From: Streptomyces sp. JHA26
Lineage (GTDB): Bacteria > Actinomycetota > Actinomycetes > Streptomycetales > Streptomycetaceae
Direction of reading: 5' to 3'
Length of the DNA stretch: 64,000 bases
NCBI RefSeq assembly: GCF_002005565.1
Contig: NZ_BDJC01000001.1
Span: forward strand, 124,001-188,000
Shown here: piece by piece, positions 23,412 to 31,389 of the stretch
Numbering within the stretch: position 1 is the first letter of the stretch
How the letters are laid out: every line of letters begins with the position of its first letter
Translations under genes and position numbers: made by a program
Notes under the pieces: generated by a model
Told to the model about the DNA's origin: nothing
Databases searched by the model: none
Seen by the model: only the letters and a program-made list of their open reading frames with translations

Positions 23412-24496
23412 CGTCGCCCGGCAGCCCCCGCACCCCCCGCACGGAACACCTCGTCCTGCCCGGCGTCCTCACCGACGAGCAGGCCGCGGCCACCGTCCGC
23501 GGCATCCTCGCCGTGCAGCGCGAGGACGGTGCCATCCCCTGGTTCCGCGGCCACCACCTCGACCCCTGGGACCACGTCGAGGCGGCGATGGCCCTCGACG
23601 CGGCCGGCGAGCACGACGCCGCCGCGCGGGCGTACGCGTGGCTGGCCCGGCACCAGAACCAGGACGGCTCCTGGTACGCCGCCTACGCCGACGGCGACTT
23701 CGCCGACGTCACCGACCGCGGCCGGGAGACCAACTTCGTCGCCTACGTCTGCGTGGGCGTCTGGCACCACTACCTCGCCACCGGCGACGACACGTTCCTG
23801 GACCGGATGTGGCCGGTCGTCGTCGCCGCGACCGAGTTCGTGCTGCTCCTCCAGCAGCCCGGCGGGCAGATCGGCTGGCGGCGCGACGACGACGGCACCC
23901 CGGCGAAGGACGCGCTGCTGACCGGCAGCTCCTCCGTCCACCACGCGCTGCGCTGCGCCCTCGCCATCGCCGAGCAGCGGGAAGAGCCGCAGCCCGACTG
24001 GGAGTTGGCGGTGGGCGCGCTGCGGCACGCCATCCGGCGCCACCCCGAGCGGTTCCTGGACAAGGACCGCTACTCGATGGACTGGTACTACCCGGTGCTG
24101 GGCGGCGCGCTGACCGGCACCGAGGCCCGGTCACGCATCGAGGAGAGCTGGGACCGCTTCGTCGTCCCCGGCCTCGGCGTGCGCTGCGTCGTCCCCAACC
24201 CGTGGGTGACGGGCGGCGAGTCGGCCGAACTCGCCCTCGCGCTGTGGGCGGTGGGCGAGTCCGACCGCGCCCTGGAGATCCTCCAGTCCATCCAGCACCT
24301 GCGGGATCCGGACAGCGGCCTGTACTGGACGGGGTACGTCTTCGACGACCAGGTCGTCTGGCCGCGCGAACTGACCACCTGGACGGCCGGTTCCCTGCTG
24401 CTCGCCGTCGCCGCGCTCGGCGGTCACGAGGCGACCTGCCAGGTCTTCTCGGGCGACCGGCTGCCCAGGGGCCTCGACCCGGACTGCTGCGTCTGA
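23408..24496 (+). CDS. Alpha/alpha-toroid (prenyltransferase-like) protein
   Basis: The 362-residue protein has no signal peptide and consists of helical-hairpin repeats typical of six-hairpin (alpha/alpha) barrels: ILAVQREDGAIPWFRGHH, then WLARHQNQDGSWYAAY and SIQHLRDPDSGLYWTGY. Databases usually call such proteins prenyltransferases. The QxDGSW repeats and the many Trp, Asp and Glu residues fit equally well with a glycoside hydrolase or sugar-binding barrel. The GTG start overlaps the methyltransferase stop (GTGA). With a GT4 enzyme and a methyltransferase it likely serves one glycan- or glycolipid-related pathway under the divergent KstR-like regulator. Confidence 0.75.
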   Translation: MTSPGSPRTPRTEHLVLPGVLTDEQAAATVRGILAVQREDGAIPWFRGHHLDPWDHVEAAMALDAAGEHDAAARAYAWLARHQNQDGSWYAAYADGDFADVTDRGRETNFVAYVCVGVWHHYLATGDDTFLDRMWPVVVAATEFVLLLQQPGGQIGWRRDDDGTPAKDALLTGSSSVHHALRCALAIAEQREEPQPDWELAVGALRHAIRRHPERFLDKDRYSMDWYYPVLGGALTGTEARSRIEESWDRFVVPGLGVRCVVPNPWVTGGESAELALALWAVGESDRALEILQSIQHLRDPDSGLYWTGYVFDDQVVWPRELTTWTAGSLLLAVAALGGHEATCQVFSGDRLPRGLDPDCCV

Positions 24497-24512
24497 CCGG
24501 GGCGCCGGGCGG

Positions 24513-24800
24513 TCAGCGGTGGCCGAGCCGGTTGGCGATGGCGTGGCCGACGAAGAGGTAGACCACGGCGGCCAGGCCGTACCCGGCCACGACGCGCGCC
24601 CAGGCCTCGTCGAAGGTGAACAGGTCACGCGACCAGCCGGCCAGCACGTCGGCCGCGTCATGGACGAACCGCACCAGGTCGTTGGCCCGGTTGGCATCCA
24701 ACAGGTACATCACTATCCACAGGCCGAGGATGAAGGCCGTGACGTCCGCGACGATCGCGACGGCCCGTCCCGCGGAGCTGGAACCGTGGTATCTAGACAT
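24513..24800 (-). CDS. Small two-helix membrane protein
   Basis: The 95-residue product has two hydrophobic helices (about residues 13-34, VAIVADVTAFILGLWIVMYLL, and about 68-88, VVAGYGLAAVVYLFVGHAI) connected by a polar loop (RANDLVRFVHDAADVLAGWSRDLFTFDEAW). No family function is known to me. It ends 16 bases from the stop of the convergent alpha-toroid gene. Confidence 0.7.
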   Translation of the reverse strand: MSRYHGSSSAGRAVAIVADVTAFILGLWIVMYLLDANRANDLVRFVHDAADVLAGWSRDLFTFDEAWARVVAGYGLAAVVYLFVGHAIANRLGHR

Positions 24801-24921
24801 GCCTTGCGTATGGCCCCGCGGGCCCGGCGGAAACCTGCGGACGGGCGGACGAGAGACGGCCCCCCGGCCGGAACCGCGTCCGGACAGGGGGCCGTTGGGG
24901 CGTTCGGCGACCGCGAGGGGG

Positions 24922-25743
24922 TCAGCCGCGCTGGATGCCCGAGGTGTCCTGCAGGACGCCGCGACGGCCGTCCTGCGTCTGGGCGACGAGGTTCGCGCCG
25001 CGCTGCTCGACGGCCAGGTACCAGGTGCCCGGCGCCAGTTCGGCGATCGGCGTCGGCGAGCCGTCCTCCGCGAACAGCGGACGCGGCACCGGCACGGCGA
25101 ACCAGAACGGCGAGAAGTCCCCGGCCGGCTGCGGCTGCTGCGCCTGCGGGGCCTGCGGCTGACCCGGCTGCGGCTGGCCGCCGAACGACGGCTGGCCGGG
25201 CTGACCCGGCTGTGCGCCGTACGGCTGCTGCGGCGCACCCGCGCCCGGGTAGCCGTAACCCCCCTGCGGCTGGGCGCCGTAGGGCTGCGGCGCGGCCGGA
25301 CGGGGCGCCGGGACGAGCGCGCCCTTGAGGGCGGGGACGAGGGGGGTGGCCAGGGCGGCGACGGCCAGCAGCAGGGCGGCGATCAGACCGAGGACGAGCC
25401 CGGAACCGACCTCGATGCCGGAGCCCAGCTCGTCGAACGGGCCGGCCGGGTCGATGATCGTCCAGAACGCGGTCCACGCGGAGAAGACCGTCAGCGCGAC
25501 GCCGAGCTGACCGAGGTCCAGACCGGCGACCTTGCGCGGCTGGGGCATGGCACGGGCGAGGACGATCAGCACCGCACCGATGATGCCGCCGACGTACATG
25601 CTCATCACGAGGCCCAGGTCGTCCCAGGCGTTGGGGATGTCACTGCCTTCGCCGTCGTACGTGGCGAGGAACGACGCGATGAACAGCAACACCGCTGCTC
25701 CGATCACCACGCCGTCGCCTCGAGTGAGGGAGCGGATATTCAC
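24922..25743 (-). CDS. Four-helix membrane protein with Gln/Pro/Gly-rich cytosolic linker (DUF5336-like)
   Basis: The 273-residue protein has four membrane helices in residues 10-145. A low-complexity linker of about 70 residues follows (repeats of QPYGAQP, QPGQPG and PQAPQAQ), then a small globular C-terminal domain (FSPFWFAVPVPRPLFAEDGSPTPIAELAPGTWYLAVEQRG) that looks like a phosphopeptide- or lipid-independent beta fold of unknown use. The membrane part resembles the actinobacterial DUF5336 group. The GTG start has AAGGA seven bases upstream. A perfect 11-base inverted repeat lies about 100 bases upstream and may mark its promoter or the end of the amidase transcript. Confidence 0.7.
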   Translation of the reverse strand: MNIRSLTRGDGVVIGAAVLLFIASFLATYDGEGSDIPNAWDDLGLVMSMYVGGIIGAVLIVLARAMPQPRKVAGLDLGQLGVALTVFSAWTAFWTIIDPAGPFDELGSGIEVGSGLVLGLIAALLLAVAALATPLVPALKGALVPAPRPAAPQPYGAQPQGGYGYPGAGAPQQPYGAQPGQPGQPSFGGQPQPGQPQAPQAQQPQPAGDFSPFWFAVPVPRPLFAEDGSPTPIAELAPGTWYLAVEQRGANLVAQTQDGRRGVLQDTSGIQRG

Positions 25744-25839
25744 TTCAGGTCCTTCTAGGTCGTCTCGTCGTCGGTAGAGGCGTCGCTGTCACCATGTCGC
25801 CGTCGGGCCCTGATGGGAAGCGCGGGGGTGACCCCTCAT

Positions 25840-25866
25840 CGTACGGACGACACTATCGTCCGTACG
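25840..25866. repeat. Perfect 11-base inverted repeat
   Basis: CGTACGGACGA and TCGTCCGTACG are separated by CACTA. The repeat lies between the amidase stop at 25900 and the DUF5336-like start at 25743, both on the minus strand. It could be the amidase terminator or an operator for the downstream gene. No U-tract follows it. Confidence 0.55.
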
Positions 25867-25899
25867 CGGGGCTGTCCGCAGGGATCCGGGCGGCGACCA

Positions 25900-26898
25900 C
25901 TACCCGCGCAGGAAACTCACGATTCCCTCAGACATCCCCTGTGCCGCCTTCTGCCGCCAACTGCCGCTGGTCAGCAGAGCCGCGTCCTGGCTGTCGCGCA
26001 TGTTGCCGCACTCGATGAACACCTTGGGAACCGTTGACAGATTGAGACCGCCCAGGTCCGTGCGCGTGACCAGACCGGTGCCGCCGCCCAGGTAGTTGGC
26101 GGGCGCGCTGCCCGTGACGCGGACGAAGTTGCCCGCGATGCGCCGGCCGAGCTCGGCGGAGGGGGCGACGATGGCACGGGTGTCGGCGGCGCCCTCGTGC
26201 ACCGCGCCCGGCAGGATGACGTGGAAGCCGCGGTTGCCGGCCCCCGCGCCGTCGGCGTGGAGGGAGATCGCGGCGTCCGCACGCGCCTCGTTGCCGATCC
26301 GGGCCCGCTCGTCCACGCAGGGCCCGTAGGGGCGGTCGCCGTCCTGGGTCAGCTTCACCGTGGCGCCCTGCTCCTCCAGGAGCGCACGCAGCCGGTGGGC
26401 CACGTCGAGGGTGAACTCGGCCTCGGGCCAGCCCGCGTTGGTGGACGTGCCCGTCGTGTCGCATTCCTTGCGGTTCGTCCCGATGTCCACCTTGCGGTTG
26501 ATCTCGGACGGGTGCCGGAAGTTGTCCGGGTTGTGCCCGGGGTCGATGACGACGACCTTGCCCTTCAGCGGCCCCGACCCGGCGGCGGGCGCGGACGTCT
26601 GCGGACGCCCGGAGGCGGAGGGCTTGCCGTCCGCGGACGGGGAGGTCGTACCGGTGGGTGTCCCGGAGTCCTCGGTGGAGGAGGCGGAACCGCTGGAGGG
26701 CGACGCCGACGCACCGGCCGCCCGGTCCGTGCCACCGCCCCCGCCGTCCGGGCCGCCGACCGCGGCGTACACGCCCCATCCGAGCAGCGCACCGGGGACG
26801 AGCGCGGCGATCGCCACGGTCAGCGGGCGGCGCAGCGGGGAACGGCGGGGCTGGGGCGGATCGAGGTCCGGGCCTGTGTACGACACGTCAGCCACCAT
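25900..26898 (-). CDS. N-acetylmuramoyl-L-alanine amidase (Amidase_3)
   Basis: The 332-residue protein has one N-terminal membrane helix (about residues 28-48), a Ser/Gly/Thr-rich linker to about residue 105, and a zinc amidase domain. The zinc ligands fit VVVIDPGHNPDN (His), EAEFTLDVAHRL (Glu) and DAAISLHADGAG (His), with the catalytic Glu in PKVFIECGNMRD. It should cut the bond between muramic acid and L-alanine in peptidoglycan on the outside of the membrane. ATG at 26898 is immediately followed by GTG; either could initiate. A small conserved gene lies just upstream on the same strand. Confidence 0.88.
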   Translation of the reverse strand: MVADVSYTGPDLDPPQPRRSPLRRPLTVAIAALVPGALLGWGVYAAVGGPDGGGGGTDRAAGASASPSSGSASSTEDSGTPTGTTSPSADGKPSASGRPQTSAPAAGSGPLKGKVVVIDPGHNPDNFRHPSEINRKVDIGTNRKECDTTGTSTNAGWPEAEFTLDVAHRLRALLEEQGATVKLTQDGDRPYGPCVDERARIGNEARADAAISLHADGAGAGNRGFHVILPGAVHEGAADTRAIVAPSAELGRRIAGNFVRVTGSAPANYLGGGTGLVTRTDLGGLNLSTVPKVFIECGNMRDSQDAALLTSGSWRQKAAQGMSEGIVSFLRG

Positions 26899-26933
26899 AG
26901 AGGCCGTGGGCGTGCTCCGCAGGGCCCGCCCGG

Positions 26934-27197
26934 TCAGTCGTCGCCGGACTGCTGCTCGTGCCGGTAGGTGCCACGGGCCAGCTCCTGCAGCAGCTCGTGC
27001 TCGGTCTTGCCCGTCACCCGGGCCATGGTGCGCAGCAACTGGGCGCACAGCGCCGCCGCGCCGTCCATCAGGGCCTCCGTCGCCTGGGGGTCCTCGCGGC
27101 GCCGCTCGGCGACGTACTCGGCCAGCAGGTCGTCCCCGGAGACGTAGGCGGTCATGAACTCGATGCCGGTGCGGACGCGGTCGTAGTCACTGCTCAT
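26934..27197 (-). CDS. Small hypothetical helical protein
   Basis: The 87-residue acidic protein is predicted to be entirely helical (MTAYVSGDDLLAEYVAERRRED, then ALCAQLLRTMARVTGKTEHELLQELARG) with no membrane segment or known domain. It sits 35 bases upstream of the amidase on the same strand and may share its transcript. I do not recognise a family with an assigned role. Confidence 0.65.
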   Translation of the reverse strand: MSSDYDRVRTGIEFMTAYVSGDDLLAEYVAERRREDPQATEALMDGAAALCAQLLRTMARVTGKTEHELLQELARGTYRHEQQSGDD

Positions 27198-27243
27198 GGC
27201 CGAACGATCGCACACGGACGCGCCCCGGGGGCGGCGGACGCCG

Positions 27244-27894
27244 TCAGATCCCCCTGCCCGTCCGCCGCAGGACGCGCAGCGAGTCGGTCGCCGAGACCTC
27301 GGTGAACGCGCCGGACGCGAGGGCGCGGAGGTAGACGCGGTAGGGGGCCTGGCCGGTGAACTCGTCGGCCGGGTCCGGGAAGACGTCGTGGATGACCAGC
27401 AGGCCGCCCTCGGCCACGTGCGGGGCCCAGCCCTCGTAGTCGGCGTTCGCGTGCTCGTCGGTGTGACCGCCGTCGACGAAGACCAGGCCGAGGGGGGAGT
27501 TCCAGAGGGCCGCGACCTGGGGCGAGCGGCCGACCAGGGCGACGACGTGGTCCTCCAGCCCGGCGCGGTGCAGGGTGCGGCGGAAGGTGGGGAGCGTGTC
27601 CATCACGCCGAGCTCCGGGTCGACCGTCTCCGGGTCGTGGTAGTCCCAGCCGGGCTGCTGCTCCTCGCTGCCCCGGTGGTGGTCGACGGTGAGCGCGGTC
27701 ACCCCGGCCCGGCGGGCCGCGTCGGCGATCAGGAGGGTGGAGCGCCCGCAGTACGTGCCGACCTCCAGGAGCGGCAGTCCCAGCCCGCCCGCCTCGGCCG
27801 CCGCCGCGTACAGCGCCCGTCCCTCGTGCGCGGGCATGAACCCCTTCGCGGCGTCGAAGGCGGCCAGGATCTCCGGCGTGGGTACCGCGGGCAT
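27244..27894 (-). CDS. Class I SAM-dependent methyltransferase (Methyltransf_24-like)
   Basis: The 216-residue enzyme has LLEVGTYCGRSTLLIADAAR as motif I (about residues 42-61), the acidic DHHRGSEEQQPGW segment after the second strand, and LGLVFVDGGHTDEHANADYEGW as the metal/acidic motif typical of this subfamily. The DHH and DGGH histidines suggest a metal-assisted O-methyltransferase. The substrate is unknown. Start at 27894 is preferred, since the sequence beyond it reads into non-conserved arginine-rich residues. Confidence 0.82.
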   Translation of the reverse strand: MPAVPTPEILAAFDAAKGFMPAHEGRALYAAAAEAGGLGLPLLEVGTYCGRSTLLIADAARRAGVTALTVDHHRGSEEQQPGWDYHDPETVDPELGVMDTLPTFRRTLHRAGLEDHVVALVGRSPQVAALWNSPLGLVFVDGGHTDEHANADYEGWAPHVAEGGLLVIHDVFPDPADEFTGQAPYRVYLRALASGAFTEVSATDSLRVLRRTGRGI

Positions 27895-27936
27895 GGGGGT
27901 CCTCCGGTCGTACGTGCGTGCTGGCGCCCCATGCTG

Positions 27937-27973
27937 CCGCACCCCCTGCCGCGCGGTGCGACAGGGGGTGCGG
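27937..27973 (-). terminator. Terminator after the MFS gene
   Basis: CCGCACCCCCTG pairs perfectly with CAGGGGGTGCGG across a 13-base loop, about 35 bases beyond the stop of the 28009-29748 gene. Confidence 0.7.
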
Positions 27974-28008
27974 ACGGGCGGCCGGGCCGCGCCGGGCGGA
28001 GGTGCGGG

Positions 28009-29748
28009 TCAGGCGGGGACCGTGTCGCCCGGCAGGGACAGGTCCAGGTCGACCGGGCGCTCGTCGCCCCCGTGGGTCGCCGCGTGGGCGAGCGGACCGT
28101 GGCCCGCGGCGCGGGCGGCCAGCACGTACGGGCCCCCGGCCGGGACGGCGAGCGTGTAGCTGCCGTCCCCGGCGGTCAGGGTCGCGCCCGCCTGACGGCC
28201 GTGGCGGTCGATCAGCGTGACCTTGGCACGGGCCACGGGCGCGCCGTCGGCGGCCAGCACCCGGCCGCGGAAGCCCCGCAGCACCTCCTCGGCGCGGGCC
28301 AGGTTCGCGTCCTCCTCGCTGCTCGCGCGCAGCTGCGTGGTGGCCGCCGGGCGCCTGCGCGGCAGGAAGAAGGCCAGCACGAGGCCGGCCGCGACCGCGG
28401 CGGTCGCGATCAGGAAGGAGACCCGGAAGCCGTGCATGGTCGGGATCGCCACGCCCCCGACGGTGGTCGAGGTGTTGGCGAGCACCATGCCGATGACGGC
28501 GCTCGACACCGACGTGCCGATGGACCGCATCAGGGTGTTGAGGCCGTTGGCCGCGCCCGTCTCCGAGGCCGGGACCGCGCCCACGATCAGCGCGGGCAGC
28601 GACGAGTAGGCGAGGCCGATGCCCGCGCCGAGCAGCACCGAGGTGACGACGGTCTGCCAGGCGGCGCTCATCAGTCCGAGACCGCCGCCGTAGCCGACCG
28701 CGATGACCAGCAGGCCGATGATCAGCGTGGTGCGCGGGCCGTAGCGGGCGGACAGCCGGGCGTACACCGGTGCCGTGAACATCATCGTCAGGCCCAGCGG
28801 CGCCACGCACAGACCCGCGACGACCATCGACCGGCCGAGGCCGTAACCGGTGGCGGAGGGCAGCTGGAGGAGCTGGGGCAGGACGAGGGAGACGACGTAG
28901 AAGGCGACGCCGACCATGATCGAGGCGAGGTTGGTCAGCAGCACCTCGCGGCGGGCCGTGGTGCGCAGGTCGACCAGCGGCGCCGCGACGCGCAGCTCCA
29001 TCAGGCCCCACAGCAGCAGGATCACGACGGCGGCGGCGAACAGTCCGAGCGTGGTGGCCGAACCCCAGCCCCAGTCGCTGCCCTTGGTGATCGGCAGCAG
29101 GAGCAGCACCAGGCCGGCGGAGAGACCGAGCGCGCCGGGCAGGTCGAAGGAGCCCTTCGCGCGCAGCGGGGACTCCGGCACGACGAGGAGGGTCAGGGCG
29201 ATGGAGAGGACGCCGAGGCCGGCGGCGCCGTAGAACAGGGCGTGCCAGTCCGTGTGCTGCGCGACCAGTGCGGCGGCGGGCAGCGCGAGACCGCCGCCGA
29301 CGCCGATCGAGGAGCTCATGAGGGCCATCGACGAGCCGAGCCGCTCGCGCGGCAGCATGTCGCGCATGAGGCCGATGCCGAGGGGTATCGCGCCCATTGC
29401 GAAGCCCTGGAGCGTACGGCCGACGATCATGGGCAGCAGGGCGTCGGTGACGGCGCTGACCAGCGCGCCGGCCACCATCACGGCCAGGCTGACGATCAGC
29501 ATGCGCCGCTTGCCGTACAGGTCGCCGAGGCGGCCCATGATCGGCGTGGCGACGGCTCCGGACAGGAGCGTGGAGGTCAGGACCCAGGTGGCGTTGCTGG
29601 GCGTGGTGTCCAGGAGTCGGGGCAGGTCCTTGATGACCGGCACGAGCAGGGTCTGCATCACCGCGACGACGATGCCCGCGAAGGCGAGCACCGGGACGGT
29701 GGCCCCGCTCACTGGCCGGGCGGGCTCGTCGGTCGTCGTGTGGGACAT
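28009..29748 (-). CDS. MFS drug-efflux transporter with C-terminal carboxypeptidase-regulatory-like domain
   Basis: The 579-residue protein begins with about 14 membrane helices of the DHA2 drug:H+ antiporter type (GRLGDLYGKRRMLIVSL at the loop 2-3 motif, then GIGLMRDMLPRERLG). After about residue 470 it leaves the membrane. A charged stretch (SSEEDANLARAEEVLRGF) leads to a beta-sandwich of about 80 residues with the pattern GRVLAADGAPVARAKVTLIDRHGRQAG...GDGSYTLAVPAGGPY, as in CarboxypepD_reg domains. Such a domain on an efflux pump is uncommon outside actinobacteria and may contact the cell wall or a partner. It is divergent from a MaoC dehydratase, with 407 bases between them. Confidence 0.88.
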   Translation of the reverse strand: MSHTTTDEPARPVSGATVPVLAFAGIVVAVMQTLLVPVIKDLPRLLDTTPSNATWVLTSTLLSGAVATPIMGRLGDLYGKRRMLIVSLAVMVAGALVSAVTDALLPMIVGRTLQGFAMGAIPLGIGLMRDMLPRERLGSSMALMSSSIGVGGGLALPAAALVAQHTDWHALFYGAAGLGVLSIALTLLVVPESPLRAKGSFDLPGALGLSAGLVLLLLPITKGSDWGWGSATTLGLFAAAVVILLLWGLMELRVAAPLVDLRTTARREVLLTNLASIMVGVAFYVVSLVLPQLLQLPSATGYGLGRSMVVAGLCVAPLGLTMMFTAPVYARLSARYGPRTTLIIGLLVIAVGYGGGLGLMSAAWQTVVTSVLLGAGIGLAYSSLPALIVGAVPASETGAANGLNTLMRSIGTSVSSAVIGMVLANTSTTVGGVAIPTMHGFRVSFLIATAAVAAGLVLAFFLPRRRPAATTQLRASSEEDANLARAEEVLRGFRGRVLAADGAPVARAKVTLIDRHGRQAGATLTAGDGSYTLAVPAGGPYVLAARAAGHGPLAHAATHGGDERPVDLDLSLPGDTVPA

Positions 29749-29885
29749 GGGGTGAGGCCTCCAGGCCGGGGTCGGCGAACGCGTCGTTCTGCTTGATATG
29801 TGCAGGCTGAACCTCGTACGCCCGGGCACCTATTCCGTTGCTTCGAGTCCCTAACTATTTCTTGACCTTCTCTTGACACACGCCT

Positions 29886-29952
29886 GTCCGAGGGGCCGGG
29901 GGCTGAGGGGCCGGGTGTCCGAGGGACCGGGTGCCCGAGGGGCCGAGGGGAT
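29886..29952. repeat. Imperfect tandem GAGGGGCCGGG repeat in a 407-base gap
   Basis: Four to five imperfect copies of a roughly 16-base unit centred on CGAGGGGCCGGG lie in tandem. The 29749-30155 gap also has an AT-richer promoter-like stretch (two CTTGAC boxes near 29860-29880). No gene is visible in the gap. Confidence 0.6.
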
Positions 29953-30155
29953 CCCGTCCGCGACCGTCCCGGCGGGCGCGTGCGACGTGCCGGGCACCGT
30001 GATCGTGCCGTCCGCGTATCGTGTGCGTCCCGCACGGACGAAGCCGCGGAGCCGGCGGGAGCGGGCGACGGATGCGGTTGTCCGCACGTCGGCAGGACGG
30101 ACGTCACGGGTGACCGCCGTCCACGACCGGACCACCCGACGACGTACGGAGACGC

Positions 30156-31040
30156 ATGCCCATCGACGCAGCCCGGGCGCTCGCCGCCGCACCCCGCGTC
30201 CGCGAGATCACCTGGGACCACGGGGACGTCCAGCTGTACCACCTCGGCATCGGTGCCGGCGTCCCCGCCACCGATCCGCGCGAGCTGCGCTACACCCTGG
30301 AGTCCCGGCTGCGCGTCCTGCCGAGCTTCGCCACCGTCGCGGGCGGCGGGCCCCCGGGGGTGATCCACGCGCTCTCCGTGCCCGGTGTCGACGTCGACCT
30401 CGCCCGCGTCCTGCACGGCGGACAGAGCCTGCGCGTCCACCGGCCCGTCCCGGTGCGGGGCCGGGCCACAGCGGCCTCGCGCGTCGTCGCCGCGTACGAC
30501 AAGGGCACGGCCGCCGTCCTCGTCCTGCGCACCGAGGCCGCGGACGCCGAGGGCCCGCTGTGGACCGAGGAGGCCGAGGTCTTCGTCCGGGGAGAGGGCG
30601 GGTGGGGCGGCGAACGCGGCCCGTCCGGGCGTCCGGCGCCGCCGCCGGACGGGGCCCCCGACCTGATCGTGGAGCGCCCCGTGCGCGAGGACCAGGCCCT
30701 GCTGTACCGGCTGTCCGGCGACCTCAACCCCCTGCACGCCGACCCCGCGTTCGCCGCGCGCGCCGGCTTCGACCGGCCCGTCCTGCACGGTCTGTGCACC
30801 TACGGCAGCACGCTCAAGACGGTCGTCGACACGCTGCTCGACGGCGACGTGACCCGGGTGCGCGCGTACCGCACGCGCTTCGCCGGGGTCGTGTACCCCG
30901 GGCAGACCCTGCGGGTGCGGCTGTGGCGGGCGGGCGACACCGTCGTACGGGCCTCCGTGAGCACCGTCGTGACGGACCCTCGGGAGCGGGGCGGCGACGA
31001 AACGGTCGTCCTCGCCGACACCGTCGTGCACCACGACTGA
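30156..31040 (+). CDS. MaoC-family double hot-dog dehydratase/hydratase
   Basis: The 294-residue protein is built from two hot-dog halves. The C-terminal half has the hydratase-2 motif YRLSGDLNPLHADPAFAARAGFDRPVLHGLCTYG (about residues 187-220), where Asp and His of DLNPLH are catalytic. The enzyme should hydrate or dehydrate a trans-2-enoyl-CoA or a thioester in fatty acid, polyketide or steroid side-chain metabolism. The N-terminal half lacks these residues and is probably structural. A KstR-like regulator is encoded 9 kb away, but no KstR motif was found near this gene. The start ATG follows CGGAGACGC. Confidence 0.88.
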   Translation: MPIDAARALAAAPRVREITWDHGDVQLYHLGIGAGVPATDPRELRYTLESRLRVLPSFATVAGGGPPGVIHALSVPGVDVDLARVLHGGQSLRVHRPVPVRGRATAASRVVAAYDKGTAAVLVLRTEAADAEGPLWTEEAEVFVRGEGGWGGERGPSGRPAPPPDGAPDLIVERPVREDQALLYRLSGDLNPLHADPAFAARAGFDRPVLHGLCTYGSTLKTVVDTLLDGDVTRVRAYRTRFAGVVYPGQTLRVRLWRAGDTVVRASVSTVVTDPRERGGDETVVLADTVVHHD

Positions 31041-31063
31041 GCGCGGGGTCCGGACCGACGACG

Positions 31064-31099
31064 ACGGCCCCGCCCGTCGCGTGCGACGGGCGGGGCCGT
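31064..31099. terminator. Perfect 17-base-pair hairpin terminator
   Basis: ACGGCCCCGCCCGTCGC pairs with its exact complement across a two-base centre. It lies between the convergent MaoC gene and the small 31125 gene. Confidence 0.85.
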
Positions 31100-31124
31100 G
31101 TCTCTCGTGGTGTCCGACGTGCCG

Positions 31125-31292
31125 TCAGGCCGCCGGTTCGGTCTCCTCCACCGGCTTGCGGTGGCGGCCGCGCGGCCGGGCCGCGCCGTCGTGGCTGGAG
31201 ACCGGTCCACGGTGCCGGCCGTGGCCGGTGTCGGTCTCGCGAACGTCGGCACCGGCGGCCTGGATCGGCTGGGTCGTGCTGGCGTCGTTCAT
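31125..31292 (-). CDS. Small basic His/Arg-rich protein
   Basis: The 55-residue frame reads MNDASTTQPIQAAGADVRE and continues with a HGRHRGPVSSHDG segment, then RPRGRHRKPVEETEPAA. The repeated GRHR-PV units look like a small conserved Streptomyces peptide. It lacks a clear ribosome site immediately upstream, although a short four-codon frame (ATG-TTG-ACG-GGG-TGA) with an AGGAAAG site ends 17 bases before it, which could allow reinitiation. Function is unknown. The frame stops next to a strong terminator, which favours a real gene. Confidence 0.5.
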   Translation of the reverse strand: MNDASTTQPIQAAGADVRETDTGHGRHRGPVSSHDGAARPRGRHRKPVEETEPAA

Positions 31293-31389
31293 CGGAAGGA
31301 ATTCACCCCGTCAACATGATCTTTCCTACAGCCGGGCGAGTGTAACCGGCACACCACGGCCCGAATCCAGGCGACCACGCCGACCGGGA

